Origin: Panax quinquefolius | Lineage: Eukaryota > Streptophyta > Magnoliopsida > Apiales > Araliaceae | Assembly: GCA_020205615.1 (NCBI GenBank) | Contig: CM035171.1 | Location: 26,973,741 to 27,037,740, forward strand | Length of the DNA stretch: 64,000 nucleotides | Reading direction: 5' to 3' | Shown: in pieces, positions 36,359 to 47,495 of the stretch | Layout: each line of letters opens with the position of its first letter | Position numbering within the stretch: position 1 is the stretch's first letter | Position numbers and translations under genes: made by a program | The notes under the pieces: model-generated | Database searches by the model: none | What the model was told of the DNA's origin: nothing | The model's input: the letters and a program-made list of their open reading frames with translations, nothing else

Positions 36359-37450
36359 TTATTTCTGAGACAAAAATCGAGCTATGTGACCGTCTTTTCC
36401 ACAACTAAAACATACCTTGGAAGGCTGTGGAAAGGTTGGTCTGATATGTGCCTCCCCTCCGCATATGATAGGTGGTCGTTCTCCTTCCTTAACAACGGGT
36501 GCTGATGCTGACGTCTTTCCATCATTGTTGAATCTCCTCTTCTTGAAATGTCCATTCTCATTATCTTGGCCATGATTACCACCGAAGTGGTTACCATTCT
36601 TGGCATGATAATTTCCCCCACGATGGTTATCATTGTTCCGATGGCCGTTGCCACCGGTATGATTATTATCGTGTTGTTGCTCGTTACCTTTTAGTTGTGT
36701 TGACTCATTATCGCACTCCAATAACTGAGCCTTATTCACAACATCTGAATATAAACAAAGTTTGTGAGAAATGAGGTATTGACGTATATCGGGTTTCAAA
36801 CCTCTTAGAAACATTCGCGTCATTCGCTCCTCATTATCGACCAAATGGGATGCAAACCGGGATAACTTCGCAAACTTAGCCTCGTATTGCGACACGGTCA
36901 TATTGTTTTGCTCCAACTTGATAAACTCCACCTCCTTCATATGACGAATACTTTTGGGAAAGTACTTGTCGTTGAATAGCTCTTGGAACTTCTCCCAAGA
37001 CATCTTGAGTGCGTCAGGCTGGGTACGTTTTATAGATTCCCACCAGTAATCTGTCTCTTCACGCAACATAAAGGTAGTAAAGGGAACCTTTTGCTCCTCG
37101 AAGCATCCCAAGACATCAAATATCTTGGTGATCTGCTTTAACCACGTCTCTGCCTTAAGTGGTTCTGGCTTTCCCAAAAACTCCGGCGGTCCCAGCTCTT
37201 TGAACTGCTTAGCGGTGATCGACCGTGGGTTGCCATTATTTCCACCTATATTTTGAATAGGAGTCTCTCTTACGTGATGTTGCATGAATTGCATAAAGCC
37301 TTTGAACATCCCATCGTTCACCATTTGGTCAGTGTTATTGTTTGCATGAGGATTGTCGCATTCCTGATGCACATTATCCTGATTATTGACATGTGGAGAC
37401 TCAACAATCTCCTGTGCTCCATTGCTATTCTCAACATTCTCGGATGTCAT
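36359..37450 (-). CDS. Gag polyprotein of block I, intact 363 codons
   Basis: Structural Gag of a Ty3/gypsy element, forming the cytoplasmic particle that packages retrotransposon RNA. Residues 1-75 are an Asn/Asp-rich N-terminus. The retrotransposon Gag domain runs from about residue 80 (KQFKELGPPEFLGKPEPLK) through WWESIKRTQPDAL, FNDKYFP, KEVEFIKLEQ and MTRMFLRGLKP to about 245. A His/Asn/Gly-rich linker follows. Near the C-terminus a first zinc knuckle has been lost (ICGGEAHIRPTFP) and a second lacks its last Cys (CFSCGKDGHIARFL). The start at 37450 follows the leader and matches element C. This is the only long uninterrupted Gag frame in the window, and it sits in an element that has lost RT and the integrase core. 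Confidence 0.88.
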   Translation of the reverse strand: MTSENVENSNGAQEIVESPHVNNQDNVHQECDNPHANNNTDQMVNDGMFKGFMQFMQHHVRETPIQNIGGNNGNPRSITAKQFKELGPPEFLGKPEPLKAETWLKQITKIFDVLGCFEEQKVPFTTFMLREETDYWWESIKRTQPDALKMSWEKFQELFNDKYFPKSIRHMKEVEFIKLEQNNMTVSQYEAKFAKLSRFASHLVDNEERMTRMFLRGLKPDIRQYLISHKLCLYSDVVNKAQLLECDNESTQLKGNEQQHDNNHTGGNGHRNNDNHRGGNYHAKNGNHFGGNHGQDNENGHFKKRRFNNDGKTSASAPVVKEGERPPIICGGEAHIRPTFPQPSKVCFSCGKDGHIARFLSQK

Positions 37451-37623
37451 TTTCAGATACTACCACAAAACAAGGGTTAGTTATCATATCACATATTATC
37501 CCTATACTCTGACCGACCAATTATATACCAAATAAACTTAGGTAGGTTATACTAGCGAAGGAATTCCCTGTCTCTCCCCTCCTAGTTCTTGTCTCACATC
37601 TCAGCCAGGGATCATATCTCTAA

Positions 37624-37635
37624 GCTTTGATACCA
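37624..37635 (-). other. Primer binding site of block I
   Basis: Minus strand TGGTATCAAAGC, 2 bp from the LTR end, identical to element C. Confidence 0.8.
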
Positions 37636-37637
37636 AA

Positions 37638-40574
37638 TGTGAGGCCCCCAAAATAGGTATACATCACCCATCTTGAGTCACCAAATACATGGTACAAAAT
37701 TCAAATACAACTTAATAATACAAATGTCATATAGAATACGACAAGACATAACAAAGAGTTTTAATAAGAATATTATCATTTAGACAATATCCACACTCAA
37801 TGGAGTCCTCATTACATTTATTGTCACACTATTTAACAGAATAGTGAGGACTACTAATGCTATCATCTGGGCCCGTCATTCCGCTCCCGACTAGTCCATT
37901 TCGTTCTCATTTCACGAAGAGAACAAAGGAAAGAAAGGGTGAGCTGAACTAGCCCAAAGAAGAAATATTATGACTAAGATAATGCAATATAATTTATCGT
38001 TAGCCTTCAATGGTTAAAAGCGATAAAATATAATAAACATCAATTTTAATCTGCAGTGGAACAAGCAATCCATTAGAAGAGTCAAGTAGAGAATAAAATC
38101 TACTATCTTCTATGATTTAAAAGGTTTTTCATCATTTTTATCGATGAGACTCAGCTTAATAAATAAATCACATCATCACTGCACTACAGCCAATGATATT
38201 CATTAGTATCACGACCACAAATTATCCATGCACTACGGGCCAAGGATATTCGTGTATTCATCAATGGTCATGATCATGCCAACAACTGTCCATCAATGCA
38301 CTACGAACAATGAGGATTTTTACCACATCATTTGTAACATTATGGTCATGATTATACCGAACAATCCCTGGTCATAATTATACCAAGTCCATCTATGCTC
38401 TACAGGCCACAGATGACTTTCAACATAATATAAACATGAGGATGATGACAATGATATAAGAATTCAATAAAACATGTTCAAGAATTAATTTATCCAGGAA
38501 CCAATAACGTCCAAATTGTCAACATGATACTTCTTTATGGAGTAAAATTCAAGAATGCTCAGAAGAATATTTTCATAAAAAGATACTGGATGAAACGCAA
38601 ATATCAAGGATATTCTACTAATTTCATGGAGTATAGAAGTCAAAACTTTAACCAACTGAGTATAAGAGAATATATGAAACTGCAAATAGATTTTCGTCCG
38701 CCATGCGGTAATCCACTTAGACAGATCATTTCTACAATTTAATAAGGAATGAATACAAAAGATCATTCACCATGCATGTGATAATCCACATAGACATGTT
38801 ATTCCAACAGAATAATAAAGAATGGAATAACAGAAGAAATCACCATGCATCCGATAGACCGCACAGACATGTTATTCCAACAGAATAATAAAGAATGGAA
38901 CCAGGTCATACGTAATCCGCACAGAAAGGATATTCCAACAGAATAATAAAGAATGGAACCAGGTCATGCGTAATCCACACAGACAAGATGTTCCAACAGA
39001 ATAGTAAAGAATGGAATAACAACATAATTCACCAGGCATGCGATAGACCGCACAAATAGGTTATTCTAACAGAATAATAAAGAATGGAATAACAGAAGAA
39101 TTTCACCATGTATGCTATACTTCGCATAGACATGTTATTTCAACATAATATTAAAGAATGGAATAACAGAAGTTCTCTTCATGAAGACGAAAGAAATAAA
39201 ACCCCTTACGAGTATTGAAAGAAAATAACTCTCTTCATGAATACGAAAGAATAATACCCCTTGCGAGTACAACAAATAATATTTCTTACCTTAGAAGAAA
39301 CTAGATATAGGAGTAGTGGAGTAGCAGAATACTTTTCTTCTTTCTCTATATAGTTTCTCTCTCTAGAGTTTCATGGATTAAGTAAGAAATAATGAAGGAA
39401 TGAGCTTATTTATAGGAGAATGGATGAATAGTAACTAATTCATGAAACGTCCGACTTGATTTACTTTTAAGCGGACGATCCATATTGATTTACTATGCAT
39501 TATTAATAAAATATTCTAATAAAATAAAATCTTTTAAATAAAATATAATATATTCTATTTATAATCTAATAAAACGAATAACTTTATAAAAGTATTACAT
39601 TTTATATAAAAAAAGATTTTACTATCTGCAGACACTATCTGCAGCCTTATGCAAACACTTATGCATAATAGAATATTATATATTCTATTTCTAGTCTAAT
39701 AAAATAAATAACTTTATAAAAGTATTACATTTTATATAAAAAGATTTTACTATCTGCAAAACTTATCTGAGACATTATGCAAACACTATTCATAATAGAA
39801 TATCATATATTCTATTTATAGTCTAATAAAACAAATAACTTAATAAAAGTATTCTATTTTATATAAAAGTTTTACTGCTTTTATTACATTTATAATAATA
39901 ATAAAACAAAACTTATCACTTCTATTATAATTCACAATATTAATCGACCAGGTCATTTTCAAGAAAGAAGGGGCTTTCCAATAAGGATTTCTCCCTATTG
40001 GCGCGTAATTAGGTGACCAAACATCTCCTTTGCAGAACTTCTAGACATCGTTAATATTGTAAATAATAATATTAATAACTTTTTCGTCTCAATTATTGAT
40101 TTAATAATATATAAAATATTGACAATAATTAAATCAAATAACGTGAGATCTTATCAAAGAATTATTCTTGTAGCAATAATTGAATAAAAGCGAGTGACTT
40201 CTCACGTAAGCATCAATAATCAATACCGTGTCTTACTATATGCAACCACAGCGACATTCTTGTACTTTTAACACCGGGTGTTTCAATAGTTAACGGTAAA
40301 ACTTCTGCCGTTATTTTCATAAAGTATTTTTGTCGTTTTCTCAATCTGAGAATAATTCCATTGTGGGGTCCACCAATGATTGTGCCGTTGTACGAATATT
40401 CTCTGTTAAAATGAATATTCCTCGACCAATAGAATATTATACAACAACTTGCATACTTTTCAAAATTTATAAATATTACCTACAACTATAACATTATCTC
40501 AAATCCACACCATAATTTTGAAAAAAATATTTCGAGAAATTTAAATCTTTATTCATAAAATTTGGGGTATTACA
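37638..40574 (-). repeat. LTR of block I (2937 bp)
   Basis: Minus strand TGTAATACCCCAAA...GGGGGCCTCACA. C-type LTR with TATA-like CTATAAATAAG at 39405-39415, several tandem PBS-side units AATAATAAAGAATGG (38810-39180), and an extra AT-rich segment 39500-39900 with a threefold TTATAAAAGTATTACATTTTA-type repeat. Confidence 0.88.
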
Positions 40575-40587
40575 ATCTCCCTTCCTT
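40575..40587 (-). other. Polypurine tract of block I
   Basis: Minus strand AAGGAAGGGAGAT next to TGTAATACC. Confidence 0.7.
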
Positions 40588-40879
40588 ATGAAATATCGCC
40601 CTCGAAATTTACGTACGTATCTGGTATGCCGAATAGGTGAGGATACCTTGACTTCACTTCAAATTCTAACTCTTCAGGTATAACCTTTGAGTGTCGAATA
40701 TAATCCTTCTTATCCAAGATTTTAACACGTATCTCCTCATACGTTAAATCTTCTGCTATCTCGTCTAGTTTTAATTTAATAATGTGGTTCGGGTCATCCA
40801 CATATTTAAGTAACATCGATACGTGAAAAACGTTATGAACACGCGACATACTTAGCGGTAAAACGAGTCTATAGGCCAC
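40586..40879 (-). pseudogene. Integrase C-terminal fragment of block I with shortened chromodomain
   Basis: 97 residues, same length as element C. KVIPE is joined directly to [11 protein letters not shown], showing the same 15-codon in-frame loss of the chromodomain core. Ends NFEGDIS-stop beside the PPT. Confidence 0.85.
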
Positions 40880-41508
40880 AGTTCCTACTCCATCGAGGAT
40901 TTCAAATAGACCAATAAAATTAAGGGTTGAGATTTCCTCTCTTCATCGAGTCTTGCTTCTAGAATAACGTCCTCTTGAACCTTCTTCTTCACATTCATCA
41001 TCTCCGGGTGTGTAGCTTGAAGGGCCTTTAACTTTATCGATTAAAGTCGATTCTACTCGTATATTTGATATCACCACATGGGTCTCTAGAGTCTTTAACT
41101 CTATCTTCATCATTTGTAAGTTATACAAAATGGGTCTTTGTGTTAACAACATCGCACTCGTAAATGCATACGATCTTCTACTCAACGCGTCAGCTACCAC
41201 GTTCGCTCTTCCACGATGATATTGAATGGTACGATCGTAATCTTCAACAGCTCAAGCCAACGTCTTTGGCACATGTTACGTTCATTTTAGGTGAAGAAAA
41301 TATTTGAGGGTTTTAGAAATAGGTTTTTTACTGGGGTCAATACAAAATTCGATTTCACGCTCTAGGGATAGGCTAAGAAGTCTTCAAGAATACGTCAGAA
41401 AATTTATTAACAATAGAAATATCATTCAAAACTATGACTCTTATCCAAGACTTGGATAACACGTCACATTGATACCTATCAACTTGTCATCGTCATTCAC
41501 GACGTCGC
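40880..41508 (-). pseudogene. Pol remnant of block I, right side
   Basis: The integrase-core deletion junction (TTTCCTCTCTT to CATCGAGTCTTGC) at about 40945 matches that in C. Then comes a stretch reading MVADALSRRSYA (end of RNase H/linker region) at 41200 and below, then the RT/RNase H deletion junction near 41310. It is cut off by LTR J. Confidence 0.75.
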
Positions 41509-42644
41509 TCCGATGCCCCCAAAATAGGTCCACACGACCCATTCTGAGTCGCCAGATATCGCACTATAAAAATCAAATATAAATTTCATTTATACTAATC
41601 GTTGTTGAAATGCGTAGATGCGATGCGACAAATGATAAGTATGAGTTTTAATACAAATATATATAACTCTCGTGGTACCTTGACCACAAGACCTTACAAT
41701 GGTACCTTACACAAAGGTACAGTCAATAATTATTTTAGAAATTAAAATCTTTGGAAAATACTCAAGGAAACCTTCGTATATGGGAGGCCATGCGTCTAGG
41801 TTATGATAGATATCATATGTCCACATAATTATCCTTGGTTGACCCAATAGTCCCCAAAGAAAAAGAAGAAGATTGCTATCATCTTCTTTCCAATGGCGAG
41901 TCTTCTCTTGACTTATAATTATCTCCATTTTCTCCAATTGAGAATTATATTTCAAACAAACTCCAAGATTATATAGGTTGTGCTCGTAGATATACTCAGC
42001 AAGTGGATGTGCACAACCCTGTCTTATGATAACATCGTAAATGCAATCATTAGACATCTTGTATGATAGTGGCAAAAACGCCCTTCCAAAGTTGGGTTCA
42101 CCTCACCCTATTTGGTTCACCAAAATCAACGGTTAAAATGACGTATAAAATACGACACACTTATCTATAATTCTCAATAAAATTACTTCCATACTGTTTT
42201 AAAAGAAACCTCAACAGCTATAGACCACCGTTCTAATCCCCTGTTACCCTCGTTCGACCCAGCTACACTCTTAATACTTGAAAGGAATTGTGAAGCAAAA
42301 TGGTGAGCACAACTAGCCCAGTAAAGAATATCATGACTAAAGATAATTTACATCATCAATAGCCTTCATCAGTAATAAATAAGAGATTTAGAACATATGG
42401 TAGATGATAAAACTTTTCAGCCATAGTTGCAGTGGAACGAGCAATCCATTAGAAGAGTCAAATAGACCATCAGGTCTATTATCTTCTCCATGTTAAAAGT
42501 CCATCAATAATGTTTTATCCCTATAATATCAATCAGCAATTCTTATCCACAATTATATGAATAACTCGTAATCATAATTGTGATTCTAAATTCCTCTTCG
42601 CACCCAGGACGAAGATAATTTTCATCACTTATCTTCACCTGAAA
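41509..42644 (-). mobile_element. LTR J, left part (split by element K)
   Basis: A B-type LTR on the minus strand. Its PBS-side end is decayed (TCCGATGCCCCC for TGTGATGCCCCC) and no PBS precedes it. It is interrupted after TGAAA (42640-42644) by element K and resumes at 50157. Confidence 0.8.
41707..42075 (-). CDS. LTR-embedded frame (orfB), open copy in LTR J, unknown function
   Basis: The longest uninterrupted copy: 122 codons from an internal Met to DCTFV-stop. It keeps the Trp codon lost in B, E, G and the full conserved C-terminal half (LWGLLGQPRIIMW, AWPPIYEGFLEYFPK). Upstream the frame is degraded. No signal peptide or membrane span is obvious and no family is recognised. Its persistence in the oldest-looking LTR copy supports an ancestral open frame, but chance cannot be excluded without a substitution-rate test. 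Confidence 0.45.
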   Translation of the reverse strand: MPLSYKMSNDCIYDVIIRQGCAHPLAEYIYEHNLYNLGVCLKYNSQLEKMEIIISQEKTRHWKEDDSNLLLFLWGLLGQPRIIMWTYDIYHNLDAWPPIYEGFLEYFPKILISKIIIDCTFV

Positions 42645-42794
42645 TGTAAGACCCCGAATTTTATGAAATAAAAGTATTCAATTTTTCTATTTAGTAAATG
42701 GTTAAATTGATAACAAGTTAAAGTTAAGGGTAATATATGAAAATTTTCAAAATACGCAAGTGGTTATAAATGAAGGAATTAATGTTGAGGTATT

Positions 42795-44680
42795 TGTTAG
42801 GTTTGTAATATTCATGTGCGCAATCAAATTGCAAAATAATGCGGAAGCGTGTAAAAATCAGAGTTTAAAAATTTTACAAACCATATACCCGGATCATCCT
42901 TTATGCACAATTATTAATTAAACGAAAAGATAAAGAATAAAATCATACCCTTGAAGATCGAGCTTCCTCAGGTACAAGTTCACCTCCAAATCTTTTCGCG
43001 TTCAATCTTGAATCCACCGGTTTGGTTCCTTCCTTTGATCAACGTTAGCCACCCATGTGTTTGGCCTCTGAGGTGATCCACCAAGGAAGAATAAAATTCA
43101 AGAAGATGGGTGTTATGGCTAACCCTAGTTTTCTATCTCTATAGAAAAGGCATACTCCCAACAACTTGGAATTATTACGTACTTTGTTAAAGTCAACAAC
43201 CCATACCACCCATAATAAGACTCCTCTTATTTATTGATGTGAGCAACCCTCCTTAACAATTAAGAAATTGGGTTTTATTTAATTAATTAAATTCTTTTAA
43301 TTAATTAGGCTCCTAATCTTATTAGGAATAATTAATTATATTCTTTTAATTAATTTAACCTCCTAATCTTATTAGGAATAAATGAGAGTACTTATATTAA
43401 ATTAATTCCTAAACTCTTTTAGAAATTAAAATAATAATAATTGTAATAATATTAATAAGACTCTCTTATTAATTTATATTTAATATTTCTAAAATATTAA
43501 ATAATAAATATTAAGCTATTTAATTTATTCTATCACCATAGATTAAATTAAATATACATAACATATTATTACGATTATGCCATTAACTTCTTAAATAATT
43601 ATTCTTCCTTTTATGGTGTGACCCTTTAGGTTCTCCATATTAAACCTAGGTTGTGAATAAATCAATTAGAACAATTCTAATCTTATTTAAATAAATAAAT
43701 TAAATAATTAATTTATTTAAATAAATAATATTTATTCTACTGATAGGGATAAGCCTCCCTAACGATCAACGACTTTCCGTATAATATAGATTTCAACATT
43801 AATCATAAAAGAACCTTTGAGTAAATAGTTACTATCAGACAATTCAATCCTTCCACCATACTGATGTCCCAATTAAATATAAGGCATGGAATTACTTTGT
43901 CAAGTCTTATTTTATTTAATTATATGTATTTCGATCCTTAAATGCAACTCCAAATAATGCAAATTAGAAACTCCTTTCTAATTTCATTACACTTAAACCG
44001 AGGACTCTTTGGGTTGTCATTTATCGAATCACATAGGACATTTCTCTTCTTTATTAGAAGTGGTAGATTCTTTATTGATCATACATTATCTCCATGTACA
44101 ACTTATTATACCCAAGCATACCCTTTGATATACCCTAAGGGTCTTAAGGAATAAGTCAAAGTATAACTCATCATACACAAGATACTATGATGATCTCAAG
44201 TCCAAGGATCACTTGACTACTATCACTACTGAAATTCCTATTGACAGTAAATAAAACTCCATTAGGTATTCCTTAGCGAGCCACGTTCAAAGAACTTATT
44301 CTCTAATAAGCACCTACATACTTGTTTTAGTGTCTCCACACAAATGATCATGAGATCAATCATCCTCATCCAACGAAAGCAAGCAACGTATGTACCAATC
44401 TATCCGGATTCACTAATCCCCAATTTAGTAATCCAATGATTGGGAACTATTTTAGTTTTAAGCTTTCTAAGAATTTAGATCTCATTAGAATGATCATCAT
44501 CATTATTCTAAAAGCATTGCTTAAAACTATGGGTTTATCACATATTATAAAACAAAGACATCATGTAGATAATTAAAAGCCTTTAATAAATTAATACTTT
44601 TTATTAATAAATGAATAAGATTGTTACAAAGTATATGCTTTATCATCAAACATGATTGGCTTGTGTGCATACTACTTTCA
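42795..44680 (-). mobile_element. Solo LTR L of an unrelated LTR retrotransposon, TSD GTATT
   Basis: 1886 bp between GTATT duplications (42790-42794 and 44681-44685). Ends are TGTTAGG (plus left) and CTTTCA (right), a TG...CA LTR in either reading; the AT-rich interior has no similarity to the neighbouring LTRs. The minus-strand end with GCTTCCGCATT and CCTAACA suggests a Ty1/copia LTR in minus orientation, but that is recalled, not proved. A duplicated block CTCCTAATCTTATTAGGAAT lies near 43310 and 43362. Confidence 0.8.
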
Positions 44681-45053
44681 GTATTTTATTAGTATTTTGT
44701 CGGATTGGAGGTATTAAAAGATCAAATCAGTGTTCTTACAGCTTTTATTGTGTGAGTTATAATTTTTAATCGTAGTTGGATCGTTGTGATTTTTGGATAT
44801 GTTATACATATATAAGTTGAGTATATGTTCACAAATTTTGAACCGTTAAAAATGAAAGAATGATTTGTTATGAATTTTAAGAGGTGACTGATTCGGAAAT
44901 TAGGTTTATAAATGATTTTGGTGAAAATTCTAGAAATGGGTGGGGCACACTTTTGGTTGTTGGGGAAGATGGCTGATTTTTGGTGGGTGGAATAGTAGCA
45001 GGTAAAGCCATCAGGTAGCAAGTCAAGTCTGCTTCGGCGTGCTAATATTTTCC

Positions 45054-45062
45054 TATAAATAG
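45054..45062 (+). promoter_or_regulatory. TATA box of LTR K1
   Basis: TATAAATAG; the equivalent in K2 is at 48013-48021. Confidence 0.65.
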
Positions 45063-46569
45063 AGGGCTAAGTTAGAATTGAAAATCACACCAGAATTCAT
45101 AAGTTTTCACTCTTTATCTCTCTAGATTATCGAGTGTATTTTGTGAGTATTTAGATACTTGGTGAGTTGCTATTCATCAGTGCAAGTTTCCTTCAGTGTC
45201 ATATCCGATATCCAGTCAGAAGTGCTGTTCTTTTGAGATAAGGGATTGTAAGGGATATTAAGGGATGTTATTTTCTTCGTAATGATGTTATTCTTTCAAT
45301 ATCATTATACTGAAATATTGGTATGGATTTTATTGTAGAATTTCTACCTTTTTGAGTCGGGGTTACTATTCACGTATACGGCACTATTCACGTATACGGC
45401 ACTATTTACGTATATAACATTATTTACGTATATGACGGTTTCTATGTGTACGTATTTAATACTGAGTCTTATTTACTGATTCTTATTCATGAGTTACTAT
45501 TCACGAGTTACTATTCACGGGTACTATTCACGACAAAAAAATTGGTTTCTTTTTCTAACCAAATTATCGTTGATTTATGAATCTTACTCTTGAAATTAAA
45601 TCCATGTTTTGATGATATTGTTTTATTATCATATATAACATTTTTATAATCATGGTGAAGAAATTTCTCTTTGACTTGAGTGTAAAGATGGGTAGATTAT
45701 TGGTATGATCATGACTATGGGTTCTCTTTGGCCAGTAGTGCAAAGATGAATTGTGACTAGTATGATCATGACCATTGAATTTACAATTGAATATTTTTAG
45801 CTTAAGTACAAAGGTGAATTGATCAACATGGTTATAATTATGGTTTATATAGATTTTGAAATGATTATATCTTTATTTGAGATGTGAATATCTTTGGCCC
45901 ATAGTGCAAAATTGAATTATTGTTGAATATCTTTGGCCTGTAGTGCAAAGATGACCTATTGAATATCTTTGGCTCGTAATGCAAAGATGACCTGTTGTTG
46001 AATATCTTTGGCCTGTAGTGCAATGATGACTTGTTGATGAATATCTTTGGCCCGTAGTACAAAGATAAATTTATTAGTATGATTATGAACATGAACTGTG
46101 ATTTGGTATAACCATGATCTTTGATGTTTCAGCTGATAAAATTATCTTTGTCCTGGATGAGAAAAGGAATTTAGAACTACAATTACGATTATGAGTTATA
46201 CACGTGATTGTGGACAGGAATTGTTGATTGATGTTACAGGGATAAAACATTGTTGGTGGGCCTTTAACATGGAGAAGATAATAGATTTTATGGTCTATTT
46301 GACTCTTCTAATGGATTGCTCATTCATTAACTATGGTTGAAAAGTTTTATCATCTACCATATGTTCTAAATCTCTGATTTATTACTGACGAAGGCTATTG
46401 ATAATTTAATTATCTTTAGTCATGATATTCTTTACTGAGCTAGTTGTGCTCACCCTTTTGCTTCACAATTCCTTTTCAGGTAATAAGAGTGTAGCTGGGT
46501 CTAGCGGGGGTACCAGGGAAATAGAACGGTGGTCATCATTTAGTAGTTTTATTTGGTGAATCAACTAGG

Positions 46570-46968
46570 ATGAGGCGAACCCAACGTTGGAAGGGTGTTT
46601 TGTCACTATCATACAAGATGTCTAATGACATACAACCTCGTGTCATCATAAGGCATGGTTGTGATCATCCACTTGCTGAGTATATCTACGAGCACTATCT
46701 ATATGATCTTGGAGTTTATTTGAAGTATAATTCTCAATTGGAGATAGTGGAGATAGTTATATGTCAATAGAAGACTCACCATTGGGAAGAACATGATAGT
46801 AATCTTCTCGTTTTTCTTTGGGGTCTATTGGGTCAACCAAGGATAATTCTGTGGCCATATGATATCTATTATAACCTAAACGCATGGCCTCCCATGTACG
46901 AAGGTTTCCTTGAGCACTTCCCAAAGGTTTTAATTTCTAAAATAGTTTTTGACTATACCTTTATGTAG
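46570..46968 (+). pseudogene. LTR-embedded frame (orfB), copy in LTR K1
   Basis: Starts with a true ATG (MRRTQRWKG). In-frame TAG at 46768-46770, then continues in phase through HHWEEHDSNLLVFLWGLLGQ and AWPPMYEGFLEHFPK to DYTFM-stop. Apart from the single nonsense change it is 132 codons. Confidence 0.5.
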
Positions 46969-47163
46969 GGTGCCATTGTGACGTGCTATCCAAGGTTGGG
47001 ACATGAGTCACAGTTGGTATATATTTGTATCAAAACTCACAGCATTTATGTTGTTGTATTTTGCACGACAATTGTTGTAATAAAGTTGTAGTTGTTTTCT
47101 GTACCATGTATTTGGCGACTCGAAATGGGTTGGCTGGAATGGACCTGTTTTGGGGTTGTCACA

Positions 47164-47495
47164 TTTGGTATCAGAGCTTAGGGATATGATCTCTGGCGAA
47201 GATCGGGGAATAGAACTAGGAGGAGAGATGAGTAAATTCTTCGCTAGTGTGTCCTACCTAAGCTTATTTGTTGGTCGGTCGTAATATATGGGGATATTAT
47301 GTGATATGTTAATTTGTTCAATTAACCCTTGTTTTGAAGCTGTATTCTAGAATGATATTTGAAATACAGGAGATGAGCAATGGAGAAATCATGAGGACAG
47401 GGAAGATGGAATCTGAAATGAAAGCAAGGTATTCTCAACTCTTGAAATACCAGGTACGTAAATTTCGGGGACGAAATTTCATAAGAAGGGGATAT
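47164..47495 (+). mobile_element. Internal region of element K (332 bp)
   Basis: PBS TGGTATCAGAGC at 47166-47177, leader, gag-start/integrase-end fusion beginning near 47352 (MIFEIQEMSNGEIMRTG...ESEMKARYSQ), then frameshifted near the end, and a PPT (AAGAAGGGGATAT). Confidence 0.85.

Larger units (their letters stand above)
35442..41508 (-). mobile_element. Block I: int-LTR-int segment of a C-type element with terminal duplication
   Basis: A single LTR (37638-40574) is flanked on its PBS side by leader, gag and protease traces (35442-37637) and on its PPT side by the integrase end and pol traces (40575-41508). The outermost ~345 bp of both sides (35442-35786 and 41165-41508) are near-identical copies of the same RNase H/protease-linker region. 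So the block is circularly permuted relative to a normal element. I find no target duplication at its ends. Confidence 0.75.
42645..47163 (+). repeat. LTR K1, interrupted by solo LTR L
   Basis: TGTAAGACCCCG start, GGGTTGTCACA end. TATAAATAG at 45054-45062, hairpin units at about 45888-46072, orfB from 46570 with a TAG (GAG in others) after VICQ. Confidence 0.88.

Noticed and set aside
43942..44154. 70-codon plus-strand frame in solo LTR L
   Set aside because: Lies within a non-coding LTR, no domain, no second copy for comparison.
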